Shown here: piece after piece, positions 22,789 to 34,171 of the stretch
Numbering within the stretch: position 1 is the first letter of the stretch
Layout: each line of letters begins with the position of its first letter
From: Aegilops tauschii subsp. strangulata
Lineage: Eukaryota; Streptophyta; Magnoliopsida; Poales; Poaceae
DNA: 64,000 bases
Direction of reading: 5' to 3'
Assembly: GCF_002575655.3 (NCBI RefSeq)
Contig: NC_053035.3
Span: forward strand, 499,130,601-499,194,600
Position numbers and translations under genes: made by a program
The notes under the pieces: model-generated
Databases searched by the model: none
Seen by the model: the letters and a program-made list of their open reading frames with translations, nothing else
What the model was told of the DNA's origin: nothing

Positions 22789-24498
22789 TGTTGGGGAACG
22801 TAGTAATTTCAAAAAAATTCCTACGCACACGCAAGATCATGGTGATGCATAGCAACAAGAGGGGAGAGTGTTGTCCACGTACCCTCGTAGACCGACAGCG
22901 GAAGCGTTATCACAACACGGTTGATGTAGTCGTACGTCTTCACGATCCGACCGATCAAGTACCGAACACACGGCACCTCCGAGTTCTACACACGTTCAGC
23001 TCGATGACGTCCCTCGAACTCCGATCCAGCCGAGTGTTGAGGGAGAGTTTCGTCAGCACGACGGCGTGGTGACGATGATGATGTTCCACCGACGCAGGGC
23101 TTCGCCTAAGCTCCGCAATGGTGTTATCGAGGTGTAATATGGTGGAGGGGGGCACCGCACACGGCTAAGAGATCTCAAGGATCAATTGTTGTGTCTCTGG
23201 GGTGCCCCCCTGCCCCCGTATATAAAGGAGCAAGGGGGAGGCAGCCGGCCAAGGGGAGAGGCGCGCCATAGGGGGGAGTCCTACTCCCACCGGGAGTAGG
23301 ACTCCTCCTTTCCTTGTGGGAGTAGGAGAAGGGAAGGGGGAAGGAGAAAGAAGGAAGGGTGCGCCCCCCTTCCCTAGTCCAATTCGGACCAGACCATGGG
23401 GAGGGGTGCGGCCACCTTTTGAGGCCTTTCTCTCCTTTCCCGTATGGCCCATTAAGGCCCAATACGAATTCCCGTAACTCTCCGGTACTCCGAAAAATAC
23501 CCGAATCACTCGGAACCTTTCCGAAGTCCGAATATAGTCGTCCAATATATCGATCTTTACGTCTCGACCATTTCGAGACTCCTCTTCATATCCCCGATCT
23601 CATCTGGGACTCCGAACTCCTTCGGTACATCAAAACTCAATAAAACTGTCATCGTAACGTTAAGCGCAAGGACCCTACGAGTTCGAGAACTACGTAGACA
23701 TGACCGAGACACGTCTCCGGTCAATAACCAATAGCGGGACCTGGATGCCCATATTGGCTCCCACATATTCTACGAAGATCTTTATCGGTCAGACCGCATA
23801 ACAACATACGTTGTTCCCTTTGTCACCGGTATGTTACTTGCCCGAGATTTGATCGTCGGTATCTCGATACCTAGTTCAATCTCGTTACCGGCAAGTCTCT
23901 TTACTCGTTCCGTAATACATCATCCCGCAACTAACTCATTAGTCACAATGCTTGCAAGGCTTATAGTGATGTGCATTACCGAGTGGGCCCAGAGATACCT
24001 CTCCGACAATCGGAGTGACAAATCCTAATCTCGAAATACGCCAACCCAACAAGTACCTTTGGAGACACCTGTAGAGCACCTTTATAATCACCCATTTACG
24101 TTGTGATGTTTGGTAGCACACAAAGTGTTCCTCCGGTAAACGGGAGTTGCATAATCTCATAGTCATAGGAACATGTATAAGTCATGAAGAAAGCAATAGC
24201 AACATACTAAACGATCGGGTGCTAAGCTAACGGAATGGGTCAAGTCAATCACGTCATTCTCCTAATGAGGTGATCCCGTTAATCAAATGACAACTCATGT
24301 CTATGGCTAGGAAACATAACCATCTTTGATTAACGAGCTAGTCAAGTAGAGGCATACTAGTGACACTCTGTTTGTCTATGTATTCACACATGTATTATGT
24401 TTCCGGTTAATACAATTCTAGCATGAATAATAAACATTTATCATGATATAAGGAAATAAATAATACTTTATTATTGCCTCTAGGGCATATTTCCTTCA
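22789..24498 (-). repeat. LTR B of the compound Copia element
   Basis: 1710 bp, the same length as LTR A. The first roughly 200 bp differ from LTR A at about six sites. The remaining 1.5 kb looks identical by eye, including the predicted open frames within it. It lies between the primer-binding site on its left and a second partial internal region on its right. Confidence 0.93.
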
Positions 24499-25677
24499 GT
24501 CTCCCACTTGCACTAGAGTCAATAATCTAGTTCACATCGCCATGTGATTTAACATTAATAATTCACATCACCATGTGATTAACACCCATAGTTCACATCT
24601 CTATGTGACCAACACTCAAAGGGTTTACTAGAGTCAATAATCTAGTTCACATCGCTATGTGATTAACACCCAAAGAGTACTAAGGTGTGATCATGTTTTG
24701 ATTGTGAGATAATTTTAGTCAACGGGTCTATCACGTTCAGATCCGTAATTATTTTGCAAATTTCTATGTCTACAATGCTCTGCACGGAGCTACTCTAGCT
24801 AATTGCTCCCACTTTCAATATGTATCTAGACCGAGACTTAGAGTCATCTAGATTTAGTGTCAAAACTTGCATCGACGTAACCCTTTACGACGAACCTTTT
24901 GTCACTTCCATAATCGAGAAACATATCCTTATTCCACTAAGGATAATTTTGACCGCTGTCCAGTGATCTACTCCTAGATCACTATTGTACTCCCTTGCCA
25001 AAATCAGTGTAGGGTATACAATAGATCTGGTACACAGCATGGCATACTTTATAGAACCTATGGCCAAGGCATAGGGAATGACTTTCATTCTCTTTCTATC
25101 TTTTGCCGTGGTCGGGCTTTGAGTCTTTACTCAATTTCACACCTTGTAACACAGGCAAGAACTCTTTCTTTGACTGTTCTATTTTGAACTACTTCAAAAT
25201 CTTGTTAAGGTATGTACTCATTGAAAAACTTATCAATCGTCTTCATCTATCTCTATAGATCTTGATGCTCAATATGTAAGCAGCTTCACCGAGGTCTATC
25301 TTTGAAAAACTCCTTTCAAACACTCCTTTATGCTTTGCAGAATAATTCTACATTATTTCTGATTAACAATATGTCATTCACATATACTTATCAGAAATGT
25401 TGTAGTGCTCCCACTCACTTTCTTGTAAATACAGGCTTCACCGCAAGTCTGTATAAAACTATATCCTTTGATCAACTTATCAAAGCGTATATTCCAACTC
25501 CGAGATGCTTGCTCCAGTCCATAGATGGATCGCTGGAGCTTGCATATTTTGTTAGCACCTTTAGGATTGACAAGACCTTCTGGTTGCATCATATACAACT
25601 CTTCTTTAATAAATCCATTAAGGAATGCAGCTTTGTTTATCCATTTGCCATATTTCATAAAATGCGGCAATTGCTAA
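24499..25677 (-). mobile_element. Second, truncated copy of the Copia internal region
   Basis: This repeats 17619-18797 with about ten scattered differences (mostly transitions), then stops at aattgctaa within the reverse-transcriptase region. The sequence jumps into an LTR at acaattctag. It shows that the insertion once was LTR-internal-LTR-internal-LTR and later lost most of the second unit. Confidence 0.9.
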
Positions 25678-25764
25678 ACAATTCTAGCATGAATAATAAA
25701 CATTTATCATGATATAAGGAAATAAATAATACTTTATTATTGCCTCTAGGGCATATTTCCTTTA
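25678..25764 (-). repeat. 87-bp remnant of a third LTR
   Basis: Matches 17532-17618, the last 87 bp of LTR A, but ends atttccttta instead of atttccttca, so the terminal CA has become TA. The TSD copy ccagg follows directly. Confidence 0.9.
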
Positions 25765-25769
25765 CCAGG

Positions 25770-28700
25770 ATATCCTGTGATTAATGTAAAACATGAAGGG
25801 GAACACATCCAACTTGAACAGGTAATCTTATCTAAAATGTATTCTTCATTTGTTTTATGTTGTGCATCTATATCGAATTACTAACCATAGAGTACTTACA
25901 AACATGTATGATTTGTTTTGGATGTCCCTATTTATTTAGTTGACATATTTTTGGTGTAGTTTGGATTAGTCCTTCTCTAGAATTCCTATGAGCATCTATT
26001 CACTCACATTGAAAATATGTGGATTGGACCTTTATTTTTGTTGCTTACTCCTATTATTTTTTGGAGGTGGTTTGGTAGAATTCCTCTGAAAAAGGAACTG
26101 CGGCATGTTTTGGGGAATATCCTGTAGTCCCTATATTGATATACCCAAACCTACTAAAAACTAACATTCTTATATAGGGAATCACGTTGTGCAAACCTTG
26201 CAATGCTAAGCCATTTTTTCTTCCCCTCTTGACCAAATTGCTCTATATCATTTATTACATGCGGCGGTAGCGGTGTCGCATAGACCTCGGCGTTCATGCG
26301 AGCTATGGGCCACAGGTACATTGTCTAGATAGTAGACGTCGCATGAGGAGAGGGTCTGCAAAAGTAGTCATGTCGTCCAGGCTTTGAAGTCCACTCGAGG
26401 GGTGCATTCCATGACCATATGTCATAGAGAAGGCCAGGGACTCATTTAATCAATTTTAATATTGTACATTTCTTCACATATATTGTTTCGTTTCATTACA
26501 GGCCAAGTTTGAGTTAGATGGATCCTCTCGATCTAGCTTGTGGGATGTGCCAATAACTCTAAGATGTACATCATCAACAGAAAAGTTCATTTTGAAACAT
26601 AAGCATGACAAGTTGGATTTATGTTGTAAACGACAGAAGGATAGAAATATTTGGATTAAGTTAAACATAAATGAAATAGGATTTTATCGAGTGAAGTATG
26701 ATAAAGAAATTACAACTGCACTTTCATATGCATTAGAGGCCAGTGAGTTCTCTTCAATAGAAAAAATTGGTATGCATAGCATCTTTCACTATTAAGTTTT
26801 GTTTGCAATATCTGGGTGATAGCATAATATAACATCGGTTTTCCAGGAATTTTGGACAACGCACTTGTGCTTTCCATGTCCTACGAACACACACTAGCTT
26901 CGTTGCTACATATAGTTTACGCTTGTCGTGAAGAAACCGACTACAATGTTGTCCCACACATATGTGATGTATGTATATTCCAGTTTTCAACCTATTTCCC
27001 CTATATTCCTTTTATACATATTAATTATCTATGTATTTTCCTTTGGCTTTGCAGATAACTAGAAGCGTTTCCCAGATAACTTTTGATGCCGCACCTAACT
27101 TGGCTGGTGACATCAGACAACTTCTCATCAAAATTCTTTTGTCACCTACTCTGTATGACATGTCACAGTTTTAATCTTATGTTAACCACTACATACTTAC
27201 TTAAATATTCCTATTTCATGGCAAATATGCACTCTAGCATATATGCAATATTTTCATTATTACTATATCTTGGCTATAACCTCATTTGTGTACTCTTCTT
27301 TTACAGAAAGTTAGGCTGGGACCCCAAGGATGGTGAGGGGGACCTAGTTGTAGGTCTTAGAGAAACTATCTTGGTTGCCCTTGTCAAACTTGGACATGAT
27401 AAAACCATTAATGAAGGTGTTAAGCGCTTTCACATATTAAAGCATGATAACAACTCCTCTATTCTTTCTCCACACACTAGAAAGGTTTGATATTTTTCCC
27501 TTACTTCACATGGTCCTCATATCTTGCTTCTTCCATTTTTCTGCCGTGCAATTTACTATAGGCTGCATACCTCTCTATGAGGAAAAAATCTAGTAGCTTA
27601 GATAGATCTGGCTATGATGATCTTCGACAACTCTACAAGGACTTGGGAGATGAGGAGGAAAAGCTACGCATGTTAGGTACATAACTATTTTACCATCCTA
27701 AATTAAAAATCTTCTTTATGATGGTTGTTGGTTATCTTGAAAGAATCCTCTAATTGTTTCTAGGTGTATTGTCTTCTTGCTCGGATATGGAAATTGTTCT
27801 GGAGTCATTGAATTTAATATTCACTAATGAGGTTGCCAATGAACCTATTTGCTCCTTCCTCGGTTATACATGATTAAAATAATCATGCAATATAAATTAC
27901 ATTTTGGACTCACCTCTCTCTCCTCCTTGTAGGTACCAAATCAACATGCAATTGATGTTCTTAATGGTATTACAATAGAGGCACATGAAATTGCATGGAT
28001 ATGGTTGAAGGTACATTCTATTTTATTAAGTATGGTGGGCATACTGTTTAGAAAGTTGAAACTTTAAATCATTATAGAAAAAATTTATTATGTAGGAATT
28101 TTGGACTAAATTAAAAATCCACGTATAGTATTCTAATGCTTACCAATAGGTTCCCAACATAAGAGAAATTATTAACTGAGCTCATTTCTAGTAATTTTAT
28201 CAATTTAGAAGTTGCGGGAGTTTAGATGCTAACCATTAATAAATTGAGATCAATTGCATTATGTCCTAATAAATGTACAAATTTGAACAAAAAATTCAAG
28301 ACATACAACTAATTAACTCACACCTTAAAATGTTTATGTTAAATTGGTTTGTTGTGTTTTAAGTACCATATCATCGGACGCCAAACATTTAGAAGTATGC
28401 TCTTATATAAGTGATTGACAACATGCACAAGTTTTTTGTGAATATGACAAGATGTTCAAATTACTATGTGTGGACACTAGTTTGTTTGTGTCGATGCATA
28501 AGAGAATAGGTAGAGGCCATTGTTTAACCAAATCTGAAAGATTATTGGCCTATTACCATGTCGATAATTGTATCATCACTTAAGAAGACTAAAACATTGG
28601 CACCTAGTAGGTGCACTACAAGAAAGATTATTACTAAGCAACACAATACATTCTAAAATTCTTTTCTAAAGTCTTTTTATATGCCCTAGTTTGAATCAAT

Positions 28701-29248
28701 GTGTGAAACTTCTTCACTTAACACCTAATTTTGGAAATTGATTATTTCCCTATATCATCTATTTGCCTGGTATATGGTAAATGCTTCATGTCAATATTTT
28801 TAGGTCGTTAGCTTTTTTAAAACATCATCCTTATATCGTCAAATTTGTGTCTTTACTTCCATTCACAGGGAAATTGGGACCGTATCTTGAAGGTTGTTCC
28901 TAAGAAGGACCTATGGTCAAGTATTGTCGACAACATTGTTCCATTGGTACATTCATAGGAACTTCCTATGCCCCGATTTGGCAATTTATATACTTCTTAT
29001 TAATCAATCTTTAGCCGTTGTTACCATTAGATTGTTTCTAATGTGCACTGCCTTTTTTATGTTAGTTCAACTCCAATGATAAGGTAGAAGAGATCATCAA
29101 GTTCTTCACAAAGTACCCAGAGCCGAGTCTGCAGGGTTTGCTACAAAACAAACTTCGTATGGTACACATCAACATGAAATGGACTGAGGGTATCCAGAGT
29201 GAGCCCATGCTTGAACAGACGGTGCATGAACTACTTCACAAGCCCTAA
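25770..29248 (+). pseudogene. Detached 3' half of the aminopeptidase gene (exons 11b-20)
   Basis: The frame resumes exactly after the TSD (YPVINVKHEGEHIQLEQ) and continues through nine further exons to a TAA at 29246-29248. It encodes the helical C-terminal ERAP1-like domain: WIKLNINEIGFYRVKY-type motif in exon 12, GILDNALVLS at the exon 12-13 junction, LGWDPKDGEG in exon 15, AHEIAWIWLK in exon 18, GNWDRI in exon 19. No internal stop or frameshift was found, so it decayed little after separation. A poly(A) signal aataaa is at 29338-29343. Without an upstream start it should not be translated unless spliced across the insertion. Confidence 0.8.
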
Positions 29249-29337
29249 TGTGGGTATTCTGGTAGCATTATGATTATTATGATGCACTGTCACAGTGAAC
29301 CTAGAAGCTGCTTCCTTGTTGTACTATTATGGTTCGC

Positions 29338-29343
29338 AATAAA
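29338..29343 (+). terminator. Poly(A) signal of the aminopeptidase gene
   Basis: Canonical aataaa 90 bp after the stop codon, in a U-rich 3'UTR context. Confidence 0.55.
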
Positions 29344-29349
29344 ATGCTC

Positions 29350-31600
29350 TGCTTCCTTATTATGTATAGAAGATGTCTCTTTCGGCTTGTATAATGTTCA
29401 AAAGGCATGAAGATAAACCTATAGAATTGAAGAAAAACTATAGCTGCAAATAAGAGAATGCCCATGGTGAAATATTGTTCACATCAATCAAAATAACAGT
29501 TTATTGCAACCGAAGATGAACAAGTCATTCCAAAATCTCATAGGCAAGGTTAAGGGCATGCCACCTCTGCACTAACTAACACCTCCTATGGCTTGTGCTC
29601 CCGATGCATCACCGACTATGCCGGCTCCAACATGGAACCAGACTGCTTTTCTTCATGCCATGAATGCCCACACCAACCAAAACAATTGCGGTTGGCTCTT
29701 CAAGTTGGGCATAATTCACATATGTAGGCCAGAAAATGGTATGTTTTCAACACATCTCCAAATATCCTCCTTTCATCCCAATCACAGTTGGCAAGAAGAT
29801 CCATCGGAGTCAACATCCTTACATCCATGCCATCTTCTTTGTTTTCTTCCTTACCATCCATGTTAACCTCAATCTAATATATTTTCCCTAATTTACATGT
29901 TGTTCCGAAGGAGGGGAAATTGCCAAAAGTTGCAGAAAAGCACCAAAACAAGGAACAGTGAAGAAAATATTTTTCTGGAGCCCAAATAAATCCAACAAGA
30001 TCAGAAAGTTATTTTCATGCGGGGAGAGAGTCATGCGGTCACACTCCCTCTACAGGCCTTTGTGGGGCCCACATGGCCACACGACATGGCGAGGCCAAGT
30101 GTCGTGAGCCAGGGGCACATGGGGCCCACAGGGCACTCCCTCGATGCTCTCAAGTACTCCTGGTCCTATTTTACCCTGAAAACTCTATCTCTATTTGATG
30201 ATTTTTTTTCTACCACCATCTTTGAAGGGGAAACTGAGCGGAGCACTTTTTTGCTCCTGGAGGGTTGTTTCTTTGGGGTCCTTCCCTCTAGGTAGGGGAA
30301 TTTGAATCCATCGACATCACCAACACTCTATTCATTATGGGGATCATCATCATCACCACCATCATCATCATCATCATCACAAGCACCATCTGTGTACTCA
30401 TACATCTCTAGACCTAGCCGCAAAATGTAAACTATTATATGAGACCAGTTGCGGTGATCACTTCCTGGTGTTAATTACTGCTTAGTACATTATCCTTAGT
30501 GATTTGTTGGTAAAATATATGTATGCTCGTATTGTTTATAATACCATTATCACACTGATCATGATTCATATGATGTCTTGTGAGTAGTTTTTTATGTTCT
30601 TTGGGACTTGGGAGAAACCTTGTTGCTAGTAACCATGTGAATTGAGTAAAGTTCAATGTTTTGATATTATGTTGTGTTGTAATTCTCTATGGACGTCAAC
30701 TGCATATTGCCTCACCTTTGTGGGCATAAAGGAGAGTATTATGTGATAAGTTTGCTTAGGATGGATGGTCGAGTGACAGATATTACCATGTCGTACTGTT
30801 AGTATGCTCTCTAGCTGGTAGGCAACTTAGAGGTGAAGCTAGTCAGCTTGGTAGTCATCGTAACCAACTTAGAAAGAAATCCCGCTGATAGGTAGTCATA
30901 GAAGGGGAAAAAAAGAAGTTTCTTTCCTATAGCACTAAAGTTGCCTCCGTAGCACCCAAACTTGCCCTTGAAAAAAGTTTGACAAAACCGACCCATATGG
31001 GATCTAGTTTTTAAGAACTCGTTGTGATAAACCTAGTGGTGAAAATGGATCATAATTCCAACGCTAGGATCAAAAGTTGTGCCTTCCAATTATTTTTTTG
31101 AAACACCAAAGAAATGCATGTGGGACAAGATCTTGACTGATTTCTTTGATAGCATGGGATCGGATACTTTCATTTATGGATTTTTGTTGGTCCTGGGATC
31201 ACGTGGGCACGAGAGGGGTGGTCCGAAGACATCAATTTTCTTTTTTAGAAAGTGATAGCCTGGCATTCCATATATGGGCATCTGCTCGCCAAGACCATCA
31301 AGCACGTGGGGGCTTCCTAGCCGCATCCTAGTAAAGAAATGTAGGTGGCATGCTTGTCTTCTTGAAATAGACAAGTCTACAGATATTATAAGTATATCTT
31401 ATTAAGACTGGATTTTCAGAAACTTTATGTCTCTTTATATAGACAAAAAATAGTGATATTAGTAGAGTAGAAAACTAAATGTTTTTATTGTTCACACATT
31501 TGGTCAATAGAGCCAGTAAATTTGTGTATGCATACTATTTTCATGTTCTTAGACAATGTTTTTCTTCATGAGAGTTTCCTAGTGCGAGGCCTTATCTGCA
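29350..31600. other. Intergenic sequence without recognised gene
   Basis: Mixed-composition sequence. 30346-30383 is a CAT/CAC trinucleotide run. 30040-30160 is rich in ggggcccaca-type words reminiscent of LTR sequence but has no definable ends. No open frame with family resemblance was seen. Confidence 0.4.
30346..30383. repeat. CAT/CAC trinucleotide microsatellite
   Basis: An imperfect run of atc/acc triplets about 38 bp long. Confidence 0.85.
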
Positions 31601-31616
31601 ACCTTGATAGTGCATT

Positions 31617-33120
31617 TCACTGAAAAAGGTGTTCGCCCCGCTTTATATATAAAGCAACTGTCACAAGCCGAGTCCAACAAGATAGCAATACAAAAGATGA
31701 CGCACACCATAAACGAACACAAAAGGTAGCACAAATAGGGGTTCTGTTGATGTCCGGCTCCGGTGGTGGTGGAGGAAGCAGAGGCGCCAAGCGAAGCGCC
31801 AGAGAACTAAATCTGCCAGTGATGGTGTCGATGGCATCACGCTCCTGGCCGCGGCTAAGCGGCTTCCACAGCTTCAGAAAGCCATAAAGTTCGTAAATAG
31901 CGTCAGTAGGCCGCCGAAGAGGAGTCCGTTCAATCACAAGCTTATTGTGAATTTTCCACAATTTCCATGTTAGGACCCACATCACCACCACCTAATGTGG
32001 ACGTACCCAACGGTTGGATCTTGCCACTACTTGTAAATGTCGGGGAAGTTAGTGTGGCACCACCCGCCACCCATCACATCCCGGAAGCATGACCCGAGGA
32101 ACTGAACTGAAGCAAATGTGAAAAAAAATATGGTTGGAATCTTCTGTCGTGCCACACAGAGGGCAGATACCATCGCTAGGGCCATTACGCTTAAGCACCT
32201 CCACCCCTGAAGGTACTCGACCGCGAATCCATTACCCAAGGAAAATCCTAATTTTCAGCGGAAGCTTAATCGTCCAAATTTGGACAAGGGCGCTAGGGCG
32301 GGTGTGAGGGCAATGACCTGATACAACAAACTAGTATCATGAAACCTGGTCTGGTGCTAAGCTGGGAGTGTGTAAGGCGACACACTCCAACAATTCCTTG
32401 GATACGACACCTTGGATACACCCGGCCATCTTGGCCTTATCTTGAATGGCCGTAAGGGCATCTACCACCATGTTGAATAGGAAAGGGGAGTAATGATCTC
32501 CTTGGCCACCACACAAAACATGAGAAAGTACGAGTCGATTTCCCCATTGATGTTCACAATCGTGTGACCACTCGATACCACCTGCATGACGCGGGTAACC
32601 CAGCGGTAGTCGAATCCCTTCCAAAGAAGGACTTCCCAAAGAAAGGACCGGTGAACTGTGTCGTAAGCCTTATGAAAGTTAATCTTAAGAAAGACTTCAT
32701 GTTGACGTTTACACTTCACCTCATGGATAGCCCCATCCAGAATAAATTTGCCTTGAATAAAGGCCGATTGGTTCGGATGAGTAAGCCGGTCTGCCACAAG
32801 GGCCGCCCTATTGGCGCGCACCTTCACCAGGATGCGCGCAAAGATCACACACCAGGATGCGCGCAAAGATCACATTAATGACCGTGATCGGGCCGGAAAT
32901 GACGGATGCCCGAGGCTCCCAACACTTTCGGAAAGAGTAATAATCCCGTAGTTAAGTCGGGACTGGTCAAGCACTCCGACATACTAGAATTCTTGGAACA
33001 TGTCCATTAGGAGGTCTTTCACCGAAGACAGGAAGAACCTAATAGAACGGGACCTCCTCCGGGCCCGGGGCCCTGCCCTTGATGGCCGCAAGGACCTCCT
33101 CCTCCGAGAACGGGACAAGT
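31617..33120 (-). pseudogene. Decayed LINE (non-LTR retrotransposon) reverse transcriptase, 3' part
   Basis: On the minus strand, pieces at 32866-32462 read QSAFIQGKFILDG...LKINFHKAYDTVHRSFLWEVL, the finger/palm region of plant LINE reverse transcriptase (usually QSAFIxGRxIxDN and DFxKAYDxVxW). 32639-32337 includes GGQGDHYSPFLFN, the decayed QGDPLSPLLF motif. 32239-32027 and 31991-31617 look like the C-terminal zf-RVT part (C...C ... LW.CF; LWKIHNK). Frames are broken, the YADD box is not recognisable and the 5' end (endonuclease, ORF1) is missing. Confidence 0.75.
32826..32873. repeat. 24-bp tandem duplication in the LINE remnant
   Basis: accaggatgcgcgcaaagatcac occurs at 32826 and again from 32850, an exact small tandem repeat within the RT remnant. 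Confidence 0.85.
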
Positions 33121-33139
33121 AGAGCCTTGTTGAGAGCCC

Positions 33140-33225
33140 AAAATGTTAAATGCATGACGGGATTCGATCCTGTGACTTCAGGTTACAGTGTGAGGGTACC
33201 ACCAACCAACTGCATTTTCACCACC
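33140..33225 (-). repeat. tRNA-like degenerate segment
   Basis: On the minus strand, gcagttggttggtggtacc resembles a D-arm/box A and ggatcgaatcc a T-arm/box B (GGTTCGAATCC with one change). The anticodon stem does not pair, so this is not a tRNA gene. It could be a SINE head or a chance match. Confidence 0.3.
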
Positions 33226-33229
33226 AGAT

Positions 33230-34171
33230 ATCATTAAGATGGCCACATCAACTGGGTCGAGGCTAAGAAGTGGTTCTTCAATTATGGATTAGAGCCTTGA
33301 AAAGGTCCTTTTCTCCTCCAAGGTCTTTAGTTTGTGTCGGTTTTCCATAAGTATAGTGAACTAAACATACTTGGGCAATTTTATGGCGGCATGTAATGTA
33401 GTGCAGTGTGGCTTTTCTGCTCACAGGCCTACAGCAAGTCCCTGATCAGAGCTACCGATGGACAGGGACGTTTGATCAGCATCCCAAATCGCCAAAAAAA
33501 ATTACCTAATCTGATCTCCCTTGGCAGCAAAGAAGATATCTCAGCCGATATTGGGCCAAAAAAAGAAGGGAAAGCAAAATTTTAAATTGGCCAGATAAGA
33601 AATGATGGCATCTGCACAATATGAACACCTTCAATAATTTCCAAATTGCAGACCATTTTTTGTCACAAATGTATAAAGAAAAGGTGATCTCATATACAGG
33701 AATAACACGTCAAGTTCATTTTGTTTATTATTCTCTTTTCTTCTTTTATACAGGGTGGCTGATCAGAAGTTGACATGACACAAAACGATGAAATCGAAGA
33801 CAGAGAACCACCATGCTATTTATTTCAATTTAGCAAATATATAGCAAGTCAGGCTCCAAATTGTTCACAATAGATAGGACATCACTCTGCAGCTAAATCT
33901 GTCAAGACTACACCTCTGCTGCAAGGGAATGCCAGCCCACAAAAACGATGTGAAACGATGTATGGACCCTCAAATAAAATGAGCATGAAAAGCCTTGAAA
34001 ATGAGGTGGTCACAGAGAAATACTCTGTGCTCAGGAAATTCAGTTAACAGCTACTAGTACTACTTTGTAGGTTTGCACCCATCTAAAAAATTGAAGCCCA
34101 GGATTGTCGAGTCGAGGTGATTATGTCCTCCGGAACTGAAATGAGGCATGAGCCTGCTTCACAGCTTTGGA
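33230..34171 (-). other. Probable 3'UTR/downstream region of TEN1
   Basis: No protein-coding potential was seen. A minus-strand aataaa lies at 33819-33824 (tttatt on +), about 350 bp after the TEN1 stop, and may be its poly(A) signal. A short segment (cagttaaca...ctactttg.aggtttgcac) at 34043-34077 recurs in the 5'UTR intron at about 35094. Confidence 0.4.

Larger units (their letters stand above)
15909..25764 (-). mobile_element. Compound Copia retrotransposon (BARE/WIS/Angela lineage) inserted in exon 11
   Basis: A 9856-bp insertion is flanked by ccagg on both sides (15904-15908 and 25765-25769), the 5-bp TSD of an LTR retrotransposon. Layout on the + strand: LTR A (15909-17618), internal region (17619-22788), LTR B (22789-24498), a second partial internal region (24499-25677), then an 87-bp LTR remnant (25678-25764). 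The element is in reverse orientation: the primer-binding site beside LTR B reads tggtatcagagcctggttt on the minus strand (initiator-Met tRNA type) and a purine-rich tract borders LTR A. The LTR start (tgaaggaaatatgccctag on the minus strand) and pol order integrase before RT place it in the Angela/WIS/BARE group. Its gag-pol is broken, so it is non-autonomous now. Confidence 0.92.
7910..29248 (+). pseudogene. M1-family aminopeptidase gene (APM1/puromycin-sensitive type), 20 exons, split by a retrotransposon
   Basis: This gene encodes a zinc aminopeptidase removing N-terminal residues from peptides. Exons by splice sites and phase: 7910-8002, 9983-10255, 10371-10516, 11008-11110, 11335-11521, 11618-11711, 12012-12162 (duplicate 12309-12459), 12677-12781, 12857-12973, 15359-15472, 15778-15908 plus 25770-25821, 26502-26769, 26847-26968, 27055-27152, 27307-27484, 27562-27676, 27764-27831, 27933-28010, 28869-28946, 29066-29248. 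All phases agree and sum to 917 codons plus stop, close to the family's roughly 880. Visible motifs: [15 protein letters not shown] start, [14 protein letters not shown] in place of GAMEN, zinc site HELAH with the third ligand E 18 residues on (WLSEGFATW), catalytic Tyr in IIYVKGAS, and the ERAP1-like C-terminal domain in exons 12-20. Exon 11 is interrupted by a Copia element. Exon 1 gives 31 residues with a hydrophobic, signal-like stretch; its link to exon 2 is inferred from phase. An alternative start is the Met at 10016. Confidence 0.85.

Noticed and set aside
33140..33225. tRNA gene on the minus strand
   Set aside because: Box-like words are present but the anticodon stem and acceptor stem do not pair; kept only as a low-confidence tRNA-like repeat.
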